36,755 nt of DNA, from positions 1 to 36,755 of the forward strand of contig CAINDO010000464.1 of assembly GCA_903847385.1 (NCBI GenBank). The letters are read 5' to 3'. The DNA is from an uncultured Myxococcales bacterium. GTDB lineage: Bacteria; Myxococcota_A; Bradymonadia; UBA7976; UBA1532. Under the pieces are notes generated by a model that was not told the DNA's origin, did not search any database, and worked only from the letters and a program-made list of their open reading frames with translations. The position numbers and the translations under genes were made by a program. Of the stretch, positions 1 to 8,400 are shown piece after piece. The number at the start of each line of letters is the position of its first letter. Position 1 is the stretch's first letter.

Positions 1-242
1 CCCGCGCCGCCGCTCGGGGCGCCGCCCGTGGGCTCGCCGCCCGCGCCACCGCCCGAGGTCGTCCCGCCCGCGGCCTGGCCACCTTCACCGGTGTCTCCGC
101 CCGGCGCACCGGCGTCGAGCGCGGCGCCGCCACCGGCCCCCTGAACCGTCGCGTCGTCCGTCGCCGCGACGTCCGCCTCGCAGCCGAACAGGGCCATCAG
201 CAGCCCGACGGCTGGGCGAATCTTCAAACTTTTCGAGGGCAT
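1..242 (-). CDS. Gly-rich lipoprotein, 3' end outside window
   Basis: The reading frame is open from an ATG at 242 to the left edge without a stop, so only the first 80 codons are present. The N-terminus has a short basic segment, a hydrophobic stretch and the lipobox-like LFGC at about residues 18-21, which predicts a lipid-anchored envelope protein. What follows is a low-complexity linker of Gly, Ala, Thr and Ser (runs such as GGGAGGEPTGG). It closely resembles the Gly linker of the thrombospondin-repeat lipoprotein at 10482-12134, so the missing C-terminus may carry similar calcium-binding repeats; that is inference. No function can be assigned from the visible part. Confidence 0.6.
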   Translation of the reverse strand, partial: MPSKSLKIRPAVGLLMALFGCEADVAATDDATVQGAGGGAALDAGAPGGDTGEGGQAAGGTTSGGGAGGEPTGGAPSGGA

Positions 243-331
243 CCGCACTCCCCAGTGCTCAGCGGTCCGGTGTGGACCACGGGGACCACTGTACGCCGAA
301 CGGGGAGATCGAGGCGAGGTCGAGCGGTGAC

Positions 332-991
332 TCAGAGCCCGAAGGTGCCGATCACGGCGCCGGCCGAGTCGCGAGCGATGGCGCCCATCAGGTAGCCGGG
401 GGCGAGCGTTCCATTCCAGGCGGCGTCCCAGTTGCCGGGGCCCGTGCGCGTGAGGGGCACCGGCGTGAGCGCCGAGTCGCCGACGAGGTCGTACAGGTAG
501 ACCGTGACGCTGGCGGCGGCGTCGCCGACCTCGGAGACGACGAGCGTGACCGGCAGCGTCTGGTCGCGGGCGCCGCCACCGTTGAGCACCCCGGGCACCC
601 CCACCTCGAGCTCGGGCGGGCCGAAGTGGGCGTCCCCCAGCGGGACGGCCACCAGGGCCGTGCCGGGCGCGTCGCAGCCGACCTCCGCGGCGTCCACCGT
701 CCAGCTCGTGCTGGAGGCCTCGGCGTCGCCGAAGTCCGTGAGCGTGCCGGCCTCGAGGTCCCAGCGCAGCAGGCGGACGTCCGAGATGGGGCCTGAGTCG
801 CCGGCGTCCGTGGGGGAGATCGATCCGATGAACGCGCCGGCCTGGCAGCGCACGCGGAAGGTCGTGACGCGCAGGGCCTCGTCGTAGGTGCCGAGCGTGA
901 ACCCATCGGTGGCATCGCCGCCGCAGCCGGCGAGGAGACCCAGAGCACACGCGAGAACGACCGGGCGACGGGCGAGGGCGACGGGCGACAT
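332..991 (-). CDS. Predicted lipoprotein of unknown function
   Basis: About 219 residues. The N-terminus has basic residues, a hydrophobic core (VVLACALGLLAGC) and a lipobox LAGC followed by Gly-Gly, so it should be lipid-anchored. The mature part is acidic and Ser/Thr-rich, with two Cys residues (VRCQAG and VGCDAP) that could form a disulfide. It looks beta-rich and I recognise no domain family. I chose the ATG at 991 because GGAG lies five bases upstream; an in-frame GTG at 997 is the alternative. The next gene downstream on this strand starts 90 bases away, at 242, and is also a lipoprotein. The function is unknown. Confidence 0.7.
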   Translation of the reverse strand: MSPVALARRPVVLACALGLLAGCGGDATDGFTLGTYDEALRVTTFRVRCQAGAFIGSISPTDAGDSGPISDVRLLRWDLEAGTLTDFGDAEASSTSWTVDAAEVGCDAPGTALVAVPLGDAHFGPPELEVGVPGVLNGGGARDQTLPVTLVVSEVGDAAASVTVYLYDLVGDSALTPVPLTRTGPGNWDAAWNGTLAPGYLMGAIARDSAGAVIGTFGL

Positions 992-1010
992 GGGCACTCC
1001 GGCGTGTGCG

Positions 1011-1304
1011 TCAGCGAGCGGCGGCGGAGGGCGGCTCGGCTGAGGGCGGGTCGAGGGCCCGCTTCACGCAGGCGTCCAGGCAGGCGTTGGCCATGCGCGA
1101 GACCTCTTCGGCGGACTTGGCGATGGCCACGATCCGCGGGGCGTCTCGCTCGCATTGCGCCTCGCACACGCGCTCCAGGGCGCGCAGCTCGGCGAGGGAC
1201 GGATCGTTGCGCGGGCCCCGGTTCAGCACCTTGGTGTAGATGACCGCCGCCACCATCGTGGTGCTCACCAGGGCCATCAAGATCAGCAGGGTGCGGAGCG
1301 ACAT
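1011..1304 (-). CDS. Small membrane-anchored twin-CX3C protein
   Basis: A 97-residue protein. One N-terminal membrane segment (about residues 5-24, LLILMALVSTTMVAAVIY) is followed by a soluble helical part. That part has two CX3C motifs, CEAQC and CLDAC, separated by 23 residues. In eukaryotes this spacing is typical of helix-hairpin CHCH-type folds held by two disulfides; here it suggests a small disulfide-stapled hairpin on the periplasmic side. The C-terminus is Pro/Ser/Ala-rich. The gene ends 20 bases before the lipoprotein start at 991, so the two may be co-transcribed. No convincing ribosome binding site precedes the ATG. I recognise no named family. Confidence 0.6.
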   Translation of the reverse strand: MSLRTLLILMALVSTTMVAAVIYTKVLNRGPRNDPSLAELRALERVCEAQCERDAPRIVAIAKSAEEVSRMANACLDACVKRALDPPSAEPPSAAAR

Positions 1305-1332
1305 GCGCGCGCATCATGCCCACGGCCCGCTC

Positions 1333-1358
1333 CCGGTGCAAGGCGGGCTTTGCACCGG
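1333..1358. promoter_or_regulatory. Perfect 9-bp inverted repeat between divergent genes
   Basis: CCGGTGCAA and TTGCACCGG form a perfect dyad around an 8-base spacer. It lies in the 81-base gap between the twin-CX3C gene (minus) and the ketopantoate reductase gene (plus). Its position suggests a regulator binding site controlling one or both genes. A hairpin in a leader is the alternative. Confidence 0.45.
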
Positions 1359-1363
1359 CGCGC

Positions 1364-1374
1364 CTTTGTGGCAC
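1364..1374. promoter_or_regulatory. Second short dyad TTGTG-G-CACAA
   Basis: This perfect 5-bp inverted repeat with a one-base centre sits 5 bases after the larger dyad and 11 bases before the ATG at 1386. It could be an operator or could affect ribosome access. Short dyads arise by chance, so confidence is low. Confidence 0.25.
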
Positions 1375-1385
1375 AAGCACGGCCC

Positions 1386-2477
1386 ATGTCCACGCCCACT
1401 CCCTCTCCGACGGCCGGGCAGCGGCCCCGCATCCTGATCCTGGGCACCGGCGGCATCGGCGGCATCACGGCGGCGCACCTCTTCGAGTGCGGCCTGGCCG
1501 AGGTCGTGCCCGTCAGCCGCAACGCGGCGCAGCGCGACGCCGTGGCCCGCACCGGCTTCCGGCTGGCCGGCCTCGAGCCGTCCCGCGCCGTCCCCGGTCG
1601 CATCTACCCCGAGATCCAGCCCGGCCCCTACGACTTCGTGATCCTGGCCACGCAGCCCCCGGAGGTCGAGGAGGCCGCCCGCACGGCGCTGCCTTTCCTG
1701 GCCCCGAACGGCCGGATCGTGTGTTTCCAGAATGGCCTGTGCGAGGAGCGCGTGGCGAAGGCCATCGGCGATCCGGGGCGCGTGATCGGCGCCGTGGTCG
1801 GCTGGGGCGGGCTGATGCCCGAGCCCGGCCTGTACGAGCGCACCAGCTCCGGCGGGTTCGCGCTCGGCAAGCTGGACGGCAAACACGACCCGGCACTGGA
1901 CGTGCTCGCCCGCCTGCTCGCCCCCATCGGCGAGGTCAAGCTCACGCCCAATCTGCGCGGCGTGCGGTGGAGCAAGCTGGCCATCAACTGCGCCATCTCG
2001 TCGCTGGGCACCGTGGCCGGCGTGCGGCTCGGCGAGTTGATTCAGAAGCGGTTCGCGCGGCGGTTCGCGCTGGAGATCTTCACCGAGTGCGTCGAGGTCG
2101 CGCGGGCCTCGGGCGTGCGCCTGGAGAAGGTCGCCGGCACGCTGGACGTCGACTGGATCGCCCTGGACGCCGACATGCGCCTGGGCCGGTTCAACGGCGC
2201 GCGGGTGCGCCGGCACGCGATCATCTACGCCGTGGGGCTGAAGTTCCGGCGGATGCGGTCGTCGATGCTGGTCGCCCTGGAGAAGGGCCGCACGCCGCCC
2301 GTGGACTTCCTGAACGGCGAGGTCGTCGAGCGCGCGAAGGCCCTGGGCCTCGAGGCGCCGGCCAACGCCGCGATTCAGAACGCCGTGTGGATGCTCGCGC
2401 GCAAGGAGACCACGCCGAGCTTCCCGTTCCTCGAAGAGGTCTTCAGCCGCGTGGCGCGGGAGAACGGCTGGCGATGA
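1386..2477 (+). CDS. panE: 2-dehydropantoate 2-reductase family protein (PanE/ApbA-like)
   Basis: 363 residues. PanE reduces ketopantoate to pantoate with NADPH in cytoplasmic pantothenate/CoA synthesis. The N-terminus carries the Rossmann motif GTGGIGG (about residues 20-26), followed by a strand ending in VILATQPP. The helical C-terminal half contains the conserved catalytic-lysine region WSKLAINCAISSL and the later PPVDFLNGEVVERAKALG block, both typical of the family. It is longer than the usual ~300 residues. Several paralogues of this family act on other 2-keto acids, so the substrate is not certain. The stop codon overlaps the exonuclease III start (ATGA), so the two genes are probably translationally coupled, although their functions are unrelated. 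I chose the ATG at 1386 because the Rossmann fold starts shortly after it. Confidence 0.85.
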   Translation: MSTPTPSPTAGQRPRILILGTGGIGGITAAHLFECGLAEVVPVSRNAAQRDAVARTGFRLAGLEPSRAVPGRIYPEIQPGPYDFVILATQPPEVEEAARTALPFLAPNGRIVCFQNGLCEERVAKAIGDPGRVIGAVVGWGGLMPEPGLYERTSSGGFALGKLDGKHDPALDVLARLLAPIGEVKLTPNLRGVRWSKLAINCAISSLGTVAGVRLGELIQKRFARRFALEIFTECVEVARASGVRLEKVAGTLDVDWIALDADMRLGRFNGARVRRHAIIYAVGLKFRRMRSSMLVALEKGRTPPVDFLNGEVVERAKALGLEAPANAAIQNAVWMLARKETTPSFPFLEEVFSRVARENGWR

Positions 2478-3238
2478 GACTCTTCACCTGGAACGTGAAC
2501 GGCATCCGCGCCGCCGCCCGCAAGGGCCTGCTGGACTGGGTCGCCGCCGAGAAGCCGGACGTCCTGTGCGTGCAGGAGACGAAGGCCACCGCCGAGCAGT
2601 TCGAGACGCAGGCGCTGCGCGACCTGGGCTACACGCTCCACTGGCATGCGGCCGTCAAACCCGGTTACAGCGGCGTGGCCACGTTCTCGCGCGTGGCGCC
2701 GGACGCCCACGAGATCGGCTTCGGCGAGGCCCGGTTCGACGACGAGGGCCGCGTGCTCGTGACGCGCCACGGCGACCTCACGCTCATCAACGCCTACTTC
2801 CCCAACGCCCAGCGCGATCTGGGGCGCCTCGACTACAAGAAGGAGTTCTACCGCAAGATGCTGGCGTTCGCCGGCGAGCGGCGGGCCCGGGGCGAGGCCG
2901 TGGTCATCTGCGGCGACTGGAACACGGCGCACCGCAACATCGACATCAAGAACTGGCGCGGCAATCAGACCGCCAGCGGCTTCACGCCCGGTGAGCGCGC
3001 GCTGGTGGACGAGTTCCTGGACGCCGGTTTCGTGGACGTGTTCCGGGCGCGCAACCCGCAGCTCGAGGACCAGTTCTCCTGGTGGTCGAACCGGCCCGGC
3101 GTGCGCGAGAAGAACGTGGGCTGGCGCATCGACTACCACCTGATCGGCGCCGACCTGCTGCCCCGCGTGGCGGACGCGCGGATTCACATGGCCGTGCTCG
3201 GCTCGGACCACTGCCCCGTGGAGCTGGCGCTGCGCTGA
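2474..3238 (+). CDS. xth: Exodeoxyribonuclease III (AP endonuclease family)
   Basis: 254 residues. The enzyme cleaves DNA 5' to abasic sites and removes 3'-blocking groups in base excision repair. The family motifs appear in order: the start FTWNVNGIRAAARKG, the metal-binding glutamate in CVQETK, NAYFPNAQ, the Asp/Asn pair of GDWNTAHRNIDIKN, the WRIDYHL block and the terminal SDHCPV containing the Asp-His catalytic pair. Length and spacing match bacterial ExoIII/ExoA. The start overlaps the preceding panE stop by four bases (ATGA). The gene ends 9 bases from the convergent lipoprotein gene, with both stop codons inside a perfect dyad. Confidence 0.95.
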   Translation: MRLFTWNVNGIRAAARKGLLDWVAAEKPDVLCVQETKATAEQFETQALRDLGYTLHWHAAVKPGYSGVATFSRVAPDAHEIGFGEARFDDEGRVLVTRHGDLTLINAYFPNAQRDLGRLDYKKEFYRKMLAFAGERRARGEAVVICGDWNTAHRNIDIKNWRGNQTASGFTPGERALVDEFLDAGFVDVFRARNPQLEDQFSWWSNRPGVREKNVGWRIDYHLIGADLLPRVADARIHMAVLGSDHCPVELALR

Positions 3239-3251
3239 GGCCGGGCCTCAG
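3235..3251. terminator. Dyad spanning two convergent stop codons
   Basis: CTGAGGC and GCCTCAG form a perfect 7-bp inverted repeat with a 3-base loop. It contains the TGA of exonuclease III and the TGA of the minus-strand lipoprotein. It could act as a bidirectional terminator or an mRNA end-stabilising hairpin. There is no T-tract, and part of the complementarity is automatic because TGA faces TCA. Confidence 0.4.
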
Positions 3252-3713
3252 GGCGCGGCGTCGGGGGTGACCACGGCGGCGTCGGGGGTGACCACCGCGG
3301 CGTCCGGCGTCGCTGCGTCCGGCGTGGGGGCCGGCGCGGCGTCGGGGGTCGGGGCGGGGGCGGCGTCCGGGGTCGGGGCGGGGGCGGCGTCCGGGGTCGC
3401 CACAGGGGCGGCGTCGGGCGTGAGCACGGGCGCGGCGTCCGGGGTGAAGAGCTCGGCGTCCGGCGGGCTGGCGTCCGGCGCGGTGGAGCCCTCGACGATG
3501 CAGCGATTGAACCGGCAGAGGGGCGCGGTCGACGGGGCACTCGACGTCCGTCACGCACTGCACGACACACTGCCCGGCGCGGCAGACCTCGCCGTTCTCA
3601 CAGGCGGAGTCGTCGTAGCAGGGGGTCGCGTAGGTGCCCAGACCGCCACACCCGGCCAACCACGACAGGCCCGCGAGCGAGAGGTGCAAGGCGATGCGGG
3701 GCAGTCGGGACAC
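3248..3713 (-). pseudogene. Cys-rich, PDA-repeat lipoprotein with apparent +1 frameshift
   Basis: The N-terminal part, from a GTG at 3713 with GGAG eight bases upstream, encodes a signal ending in the lipobox LAGC. It continues into a Cys-rich module with spacing like [19 protein letters not shown], reminiscent of EGF-like or 'Cys-rich outer membrane' modules of this lineage. Near 3518 the sensible reading frame shifts by one base. After the shift the product reads [10 protein letters not shown] and then about ten TPDAAP-type repeats to a stop at 3248. Removing one base near 3518-3525 gives an uninterrupted ~155-residue lipoprotein (..[12 protein letters not shown]..). Without the shift the frame runs on into unrelated Arg-rich sequence. 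It may be a real mutation, a sequencing error or a recoded gene. The function is unknown. Confidence 0.6.
3250..3480. repeat. GC-rich minisatellite encoding TPDAAP repeats
   Basis: Units of roughly 18-24 bases built on GGCGGCGTCSGGGGT recur about ten times. On the minus strand they encode Thr-Pro-Asp-Ala-Ala-Pro linkers of the lipoprotein at 3248-3713. Such tracts are prone to slippage and length variation. Similar Pro-Asp-Ala linkers occur in the peroxidase near 16430-16700 and in the lipoprotein at the right edge. Confidence 0.65.
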
Positions 3714-3791
3714 GCGCAAAACTCCACGGCCGGGAAATCGGACGCGCGGATCTACACCGGCCGGTGCACCTGTGTAAACCGGGCATTCGCG

Positions 3792-3820
3792 TTGCCACGG
3801 TGCGAAGGCGAGGGCACAAT
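3792..3820 (+). promoter_or_regulatory. Candidate sigma-70 promoter for gltX
   Basis: TTGCCA and CACAAT are separated by exactly 17 bases. They lie 60 bases before the gltX ATG, in the 167-base gap between the lipoprotein and gltX. Five of six and four of six bases match the consensus. This is the best promoter match in that gap. Confidence 0.45.
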
Positions 3821-3880
3821 CCGCCGTCTTTTTTGCCGGGCGCCACGGCGCCGCGGCGACCCCTGCCTCCGGAGCCTCCC

Positions 3881-5428
3881 ATGACCGTCGTTCGCACCCG
3901 CATCGCGCCCTCGCCCACGGGCGACCCCCACGTCGGCACGGCCTACGTGGCCCTGTTCAACTACTGCTTCGCCAAGCAGCACGGCGGGCAGTTCCTGCTG
4001 CGCATCGAGGACACGGACCAGGTCCGCAGCACGCGCGAGTCCGAGGAGGCCATCCTGCGCAGCCTGCGCTGGCTCGGCCTGAGCTGGGACGAGGGCCCGG
4101 ACGTGGGCGGCCCCCACGGCCCCTACCGCCAGAGCGAGCGCTCGGCCATCTACCGGGCCCACGCGGACGAGCTGCTCGAGAAGGGCCACGCGTTCCGCTG
4201 CTTCTGCGACGCCCACCGGCTCGACACGGTCCGCAAGGCCCAGATCGCCGCCAACCAGACGCCGGGGTACGACGGCCAGTGCCGCAGCATCCCCGCCGCC
4301 GAGTCCGCCGCCCGCGCCGCCGCCGGCGAGACGCACGTGGTGCGCATGAACGTGCCGCGCGAGGGCGTGTGCGAGATCGACGACCTGCTGCGCGGGCGCG
4401 TCGAGATCGAGTGGATCCAGGTGGACATGCAGGTGCTGCTCAAGAGCGACGGCCTGCCCACCTACCACCTGGCCAACGTCGTCGACGACCACCTGATGGG
4501 CATCACGCACGTGCTGCGCGGCGAGGAGTGGATCAGCTCCGCGCCCAAACACCTGCTGCTCTACAAGTACTTCGGCTGGGAGGCCCCGCAGCTGTGCCAC
4601 ATGCCGCTGCTGCGCAACCCGGACAAGAGCAAGCTGAGCAAGCGCAAGAACCCGACCAGCATCGTGTACTACGAGCGCATGGGGTTCCTGCCCGAGGCCC
4701 TGCTCAACTACCTCGGCATGATGGCCTGGTCCATGCCGGACGAGCGCGAGAAGTTCAACCTCGAGGAGATGGTGGCGAACTTCGACCTGACGCGCGTGTC
4801 GCTGGGCGGCCCCGTGTTCGACCAGGCCAAGCTGAGCTGGCTCAACGGCCGCTGGATCCGCGAGAGCCTGACGCCGGCGCAGTTCGGCGAGCGCGTCGCG
4901 CAGTGGGCGCTCAACCAGGACTACCTGGCGCGCATCACGCCGCTGGTGCAGGGCCGCGTCGAGCGCCTGAGCGATCTCGGCGCGATGACGAGCTTCTTCT
5001 TCCAGGGTCTGATCGAGGTGAACGCCGCGGACCTGACCGTGAAGGGTCTGGACGCCGACGGCGTGCGGCGCGCGCTGCAGTGGAGCTCGTGGCGCATGGA
5101 GGAGGTCACGCCGTTCACGCGGGACGTCCTGGACCGCACGCTGCGCGAGACGGCGGAGCTGCTCGGCCTCAAGGTGAAGGACTACCTGCGCGTGCTCTTC
5201 GTGGCGTTCACGGGCCGGCCCGTGGCGACGCCGCTCTTCGAGACGATGGAGCTGCTCGGGCGCGACCTGTGCCGCGCCCGCCTGCGCCACGCCCAGGTCC
5301 TGCTCGGGCTGATGACCAGCAAGGAAGAGAAGAAGTGGAAGGGCGAGCTGGACGCGGCCGTGACGGCGAAGGCCGAGGCCGCGGCGCAGGCTCAGGCGGC
5401 GGCCGCCGCGACGCCCGCCGAGGGCTGA
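3881..5428 (+). CDS. gltX: Glutamate--tRNA ligase
   Basis: 515 residues. This class I aminoacyl-tRNA synthetase charges tRNA-Glu in the cytoplasm. The signature [19 protein letters not shown] (HIGH-type motif HVGT) is at the N-terminus, and the KMSKS-type loop is [11 protein letters not shown] at about residue 248. A partial zinc-type motif CFC, with a third Cys 24 residues later in GQCRS, resembles the zinc site of E. coli GluRS, but the fourth ligand position is Ser. The C-terminal anticodon-binding region is present, and the protein ends in an Ala-rich tail. The ATG at 3881 has GGAG six bases upstream and starts just before the conserved motif. Discriminating and non-discriminating forms cannot be told apart here. 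The gene converges on the large fusion gene 7 bases away. Confidence 0.96.
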   Translation: MTVVRTRIAPSPTGDPHVGTAYVALFNYCFAKQHGGQFLLRIEDTDQVRSTRESEEAILRSLRWLGLSWDEGPDVGGPHGPYRQSERSAIYRAHADELLEKGHAFRCFCDAHRLDTVRKAQIAANQTPGYDGQCRSIPAAESAARAAAGETHVVRMNVPREGVCEIDDLLRGRVEIEWIQVDMQVLLKSDGLPTYHLANVVDDHLMGITHVLRGEEWISSAPKHLLLYKYFGWEAPQLCHMPLLRNPDKSKLSKRKNPTSIVYYERMGFLPEALLNYLGMMAWSMPDEREKFNLEEMVANFDLTRVSLGGPVFDQAKLSWLNGRWIRESLTPAQFGERVAQWALNQDYLARITPLVQGRVERLSDLGAMTSFFFQGLIEVNAADLTVKGLDADGVRRALQWSSWRMEEVTPFTRDVLDRTLRETAELLGLKVKDYLRVLFVAFTGRPVATPLFETMELLGRDLCRARLRHAQVLLGLMTSKEEKKWKGELDAAVTAKAEAAAQAQAAAAATPAEG

Positions 5429-5435
5429 CCGGCGC

Positions 5436-8400
5436 TCAGGGGGCGGCGGGGCGTTCGATCACGTATCGGTGGCCGGCGTCGAAGGGGCCCTCGTAGCGGT
5501 CGGCCTGCCCGGTCGACCACTCCACCTCGATGGCCTTGATCCGCTCGACGTCCCCGACGCCGAAGTGTGCGATCGGAGCGTCGAAGGACAGATACCCGCC
5601 GCCGGCCCGGATCTCCCGCATCTGGCGCGGCCGTCCGGGTACATCGAGCTCGATGCGGACCTTCGAACCCACTCCGAACCGATTGCCCCGGTGGTCCCGG
5701 AGCTCGACGTGGAACCTGCGGCCGCGACTCAGGCGGTTCTCGTAGATGATCACCGGGCCGGGTACGGTCGTCAGGACCAGGTCGAGATCGCCGTCTCCGT
5801 CGAGGTCGGTCGGCGTGAAGGCGGGCGTGTTCAGGCGCTCGTCGAGACCGACCTTGGCGGCCTGGTCCTCGAACCGCGTCGCCCGGTCGATGTTCCGGAA
5901 GAAGACGTTCGGCGTCGGCCGAAGGAACTTGTAGCCATTGCCCGCGTAGATGTCCTGGAAGCCGTCGTCGTCCAGATCGGCGAATCGCGCGGTCCACGTC
6001 CAGCCGGACTTCTCCACCCCCAGGCGTTTGGTGACATCGGCGAATCGCCCGACGCCGTTGCCCAGCAGGAGCTTGTTGGTCGTCTGCTGATCGAGCCAGT
6101 CGCCCAGGGGCAGCGGCGGGGCCGGCGGTGCGTCGAGGACCAGCTCACAGAACTTCCGCAAGGTGACCGCCCCCTCGGGGAGGCGACCGCAGATCGCCTT
6201 GTCCCGGGACTGGAAGGCGAGCTGCGTCAGGACGGCGGCCATGCAACCCTGCGTATCGGCCGCGTCCGCCCCCTCCGGGAGGGCGCCGCAGTCGGCCATC
6301 CGGGCGCTCTCGAACGCCTCGAAGGCGGCGACGGTCGCGCGGCAGCGGACGGCGTCCTCGCCGGTCAGGGGGTCACAGTAGATGCCCGGTGTGGCCGGCC
6401 CGAAGCTCATGTCGGCCATGAAGATGTCCGGGATGAGATCGTTGTCGATGTCGCCGGCGTCGATGCTCATCGTGTGCATTGGAGTCACCGGGATGACCCC
6501 GGCGCCCCGCCCGACGAGCACGAAGCTCCCGTCGCCGGAGCCGAAGTAGAAGTGGTCGGGGCGGTCGTAGTCGTTGCCGACGATCAGGTCCAGGGACCGA
6601 TCGCCGTTGAAGTCCGTGAACAGCGTCGAGAGCGTCTCGCCGGCGGCTTCGGGCAGGACCTGCTCCACGTGTCCGCCGCCGAACGAGACGAGCATGCGGT
6701 TGCGCGAGTAGGTCGGCTCGAAGCCGCGCTCCGAGCCGAACGACCAATTGCCGAGGTACACGTCCAGGCGGCCGTCCCGGTTCGTGTCCGCGAAGGCGGC
6801 CGCGAGCGCGACGACGGCATCGCGATGCGGGAAGCTCTGCATGCGCCCGCGGTCGTAGTGCCCGCCGTCGTTGAGGAGGACGCGGACGTCCGCCCCGTAT
6901 GCGGAGAAGAAGATGTCCAGACGGCCGTCGTCGTCCACGTCGACGAACGCGACGAGGAACGTGTCCGCGTCCTGGACGACCTTCGGCAGCGCCACGGGGG
7001 CGAACCGCAGGCCGCCGAGGTTGCGGAAGAGGCGGGGCCCGACGCGGGTGGCCAGGAGCAGGTCCGGGCGACCGTCGTCGTCGAAGTCGCCCGAGGCGAC
7101 GCCTCGCCCGTTGACGAAGGGCTCCCGGAAGTCCAGCCCGGTGAATCGCGGCAGCCCCGTGAGGCCGAGGTCGGGTCCGAGGTGGCGCACGAACCGCGCT
7201 TCACCGTCGGTGTTCGCGGCGCTGAAGGCCGTGCGGCGCATCCGCACCCCGCCGGTCATCAGCGTCTCCTGGACGAGGGGGGCCGGGGCCGGCGTGGAGG
7301 GCTGCACCGCGTCTGGCTCGGCGGACGGGGGCGCGAGGGCGAAGGCGATGCCGGCGTCGGCCGCACGGCGGCTGCGGAACTCGGCGAGGACGCGCTCCAC
7401 GACGGCGCCCCGGGCACAGGTCGTCCGCCCCTCGGGCTCCTTGATCGAGTCACAGAGCGCCGGGTCCCCGTGCGCCATGGACCACTTGTGAGCCGAGCGA
7501 TTCCGGCAGGCCTCCTGCAGTTGCTCGGGGATGGAAGCGCAGCCTGCGGCCGAGTCGTCGCGTGCGATCGCGTCGTCCACGAGGAGCGTCGCGACGCGGT
7601 CGAGGCAGAACTGCCCGCGCTGCTCGTCGTCGAGGCCCTGGCATGCCTCCGGAGAGCGCTGGAGCGCCGTCGCACAGGTCCGGGCGAAGTCGCGGCACTG
7701 CGCTTCGGCGTCGGCCTCCCCCAACACGGAGCAGAGCGTGCCGTCTCCACGCGGCTCGACCCACGCCCGGAGCGCGTGCATCTTGCAATTCGCGATCTCC
7801 TCGCTGTTGACCAGCTCGTCGCAGATGCTGACGTCCGGATTGTCGCGGGTCACGGCGTCGACGACGAGCCGCTGGCACTGGCCGCGGTCCTTGGGCGTCG
7901 TGTGGGACAGGCACAGCTCGAGGTGCCCGGACTGGATCGCGGCCCGGGTCGTCGCTTCGAAGCGCGCGGCCTCTTGGCAGTCCGTCTGCCCGGCGCTCGG
8001 CACGAGGAGGCAGATGGACGCGTCCATGCCTTGGGCGAGGCCGCGTCGCGCGACGCTCTCGAGGCATTGGGCGGCGTCCGGGCCGAGGCGGCCGCACGCC
8101 TCGCGAGCGAAGGTGAGGAGCTCCTGGCCACCGCGGCGGGCGTCGGCGGCGGCGTAGAAGTCCAGCGCCGATGCGGTGGCATGCTTCTGGAGAAGCTGTG
8201 ACGCCACACCCGCACCGAGCCCGAGGGCCGCGATGGTGAGCATGAGGGCGACCGCCAGCGCAGGTCGCAGGCTTCGCCAGACGACCAGGAACGGATACAC
8301 GCTGAACGTCCCCAGGGTGAACAGCAGGGTGCCCGCCACCGTGAGCGGCGCGCCGGCGGCGAACAACATCGAGGCCATCAGCACGTCGAACGACATCGGC

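Noticed and set aside
2982..3719. Unshifted 245-residue version of the PDA lipoprotein
   Set aside because: After ECPVD it becomes Arg/Pro-rich nonsense and runs antisense into exonuclease III, whereas the shifted frame keeps a CRFNRC motif and PDA repeats.
5469..8201. Long plus-strand open frame of about 910 codons opposite the fusion gene
   Set aside because: Its composition ([14 protein letters not shown] Asp/Glu/Arg/Val runs) is the antisense image of FG-GAP and Cys-repeat codons in GC-rich DNA, and no domain is seen.
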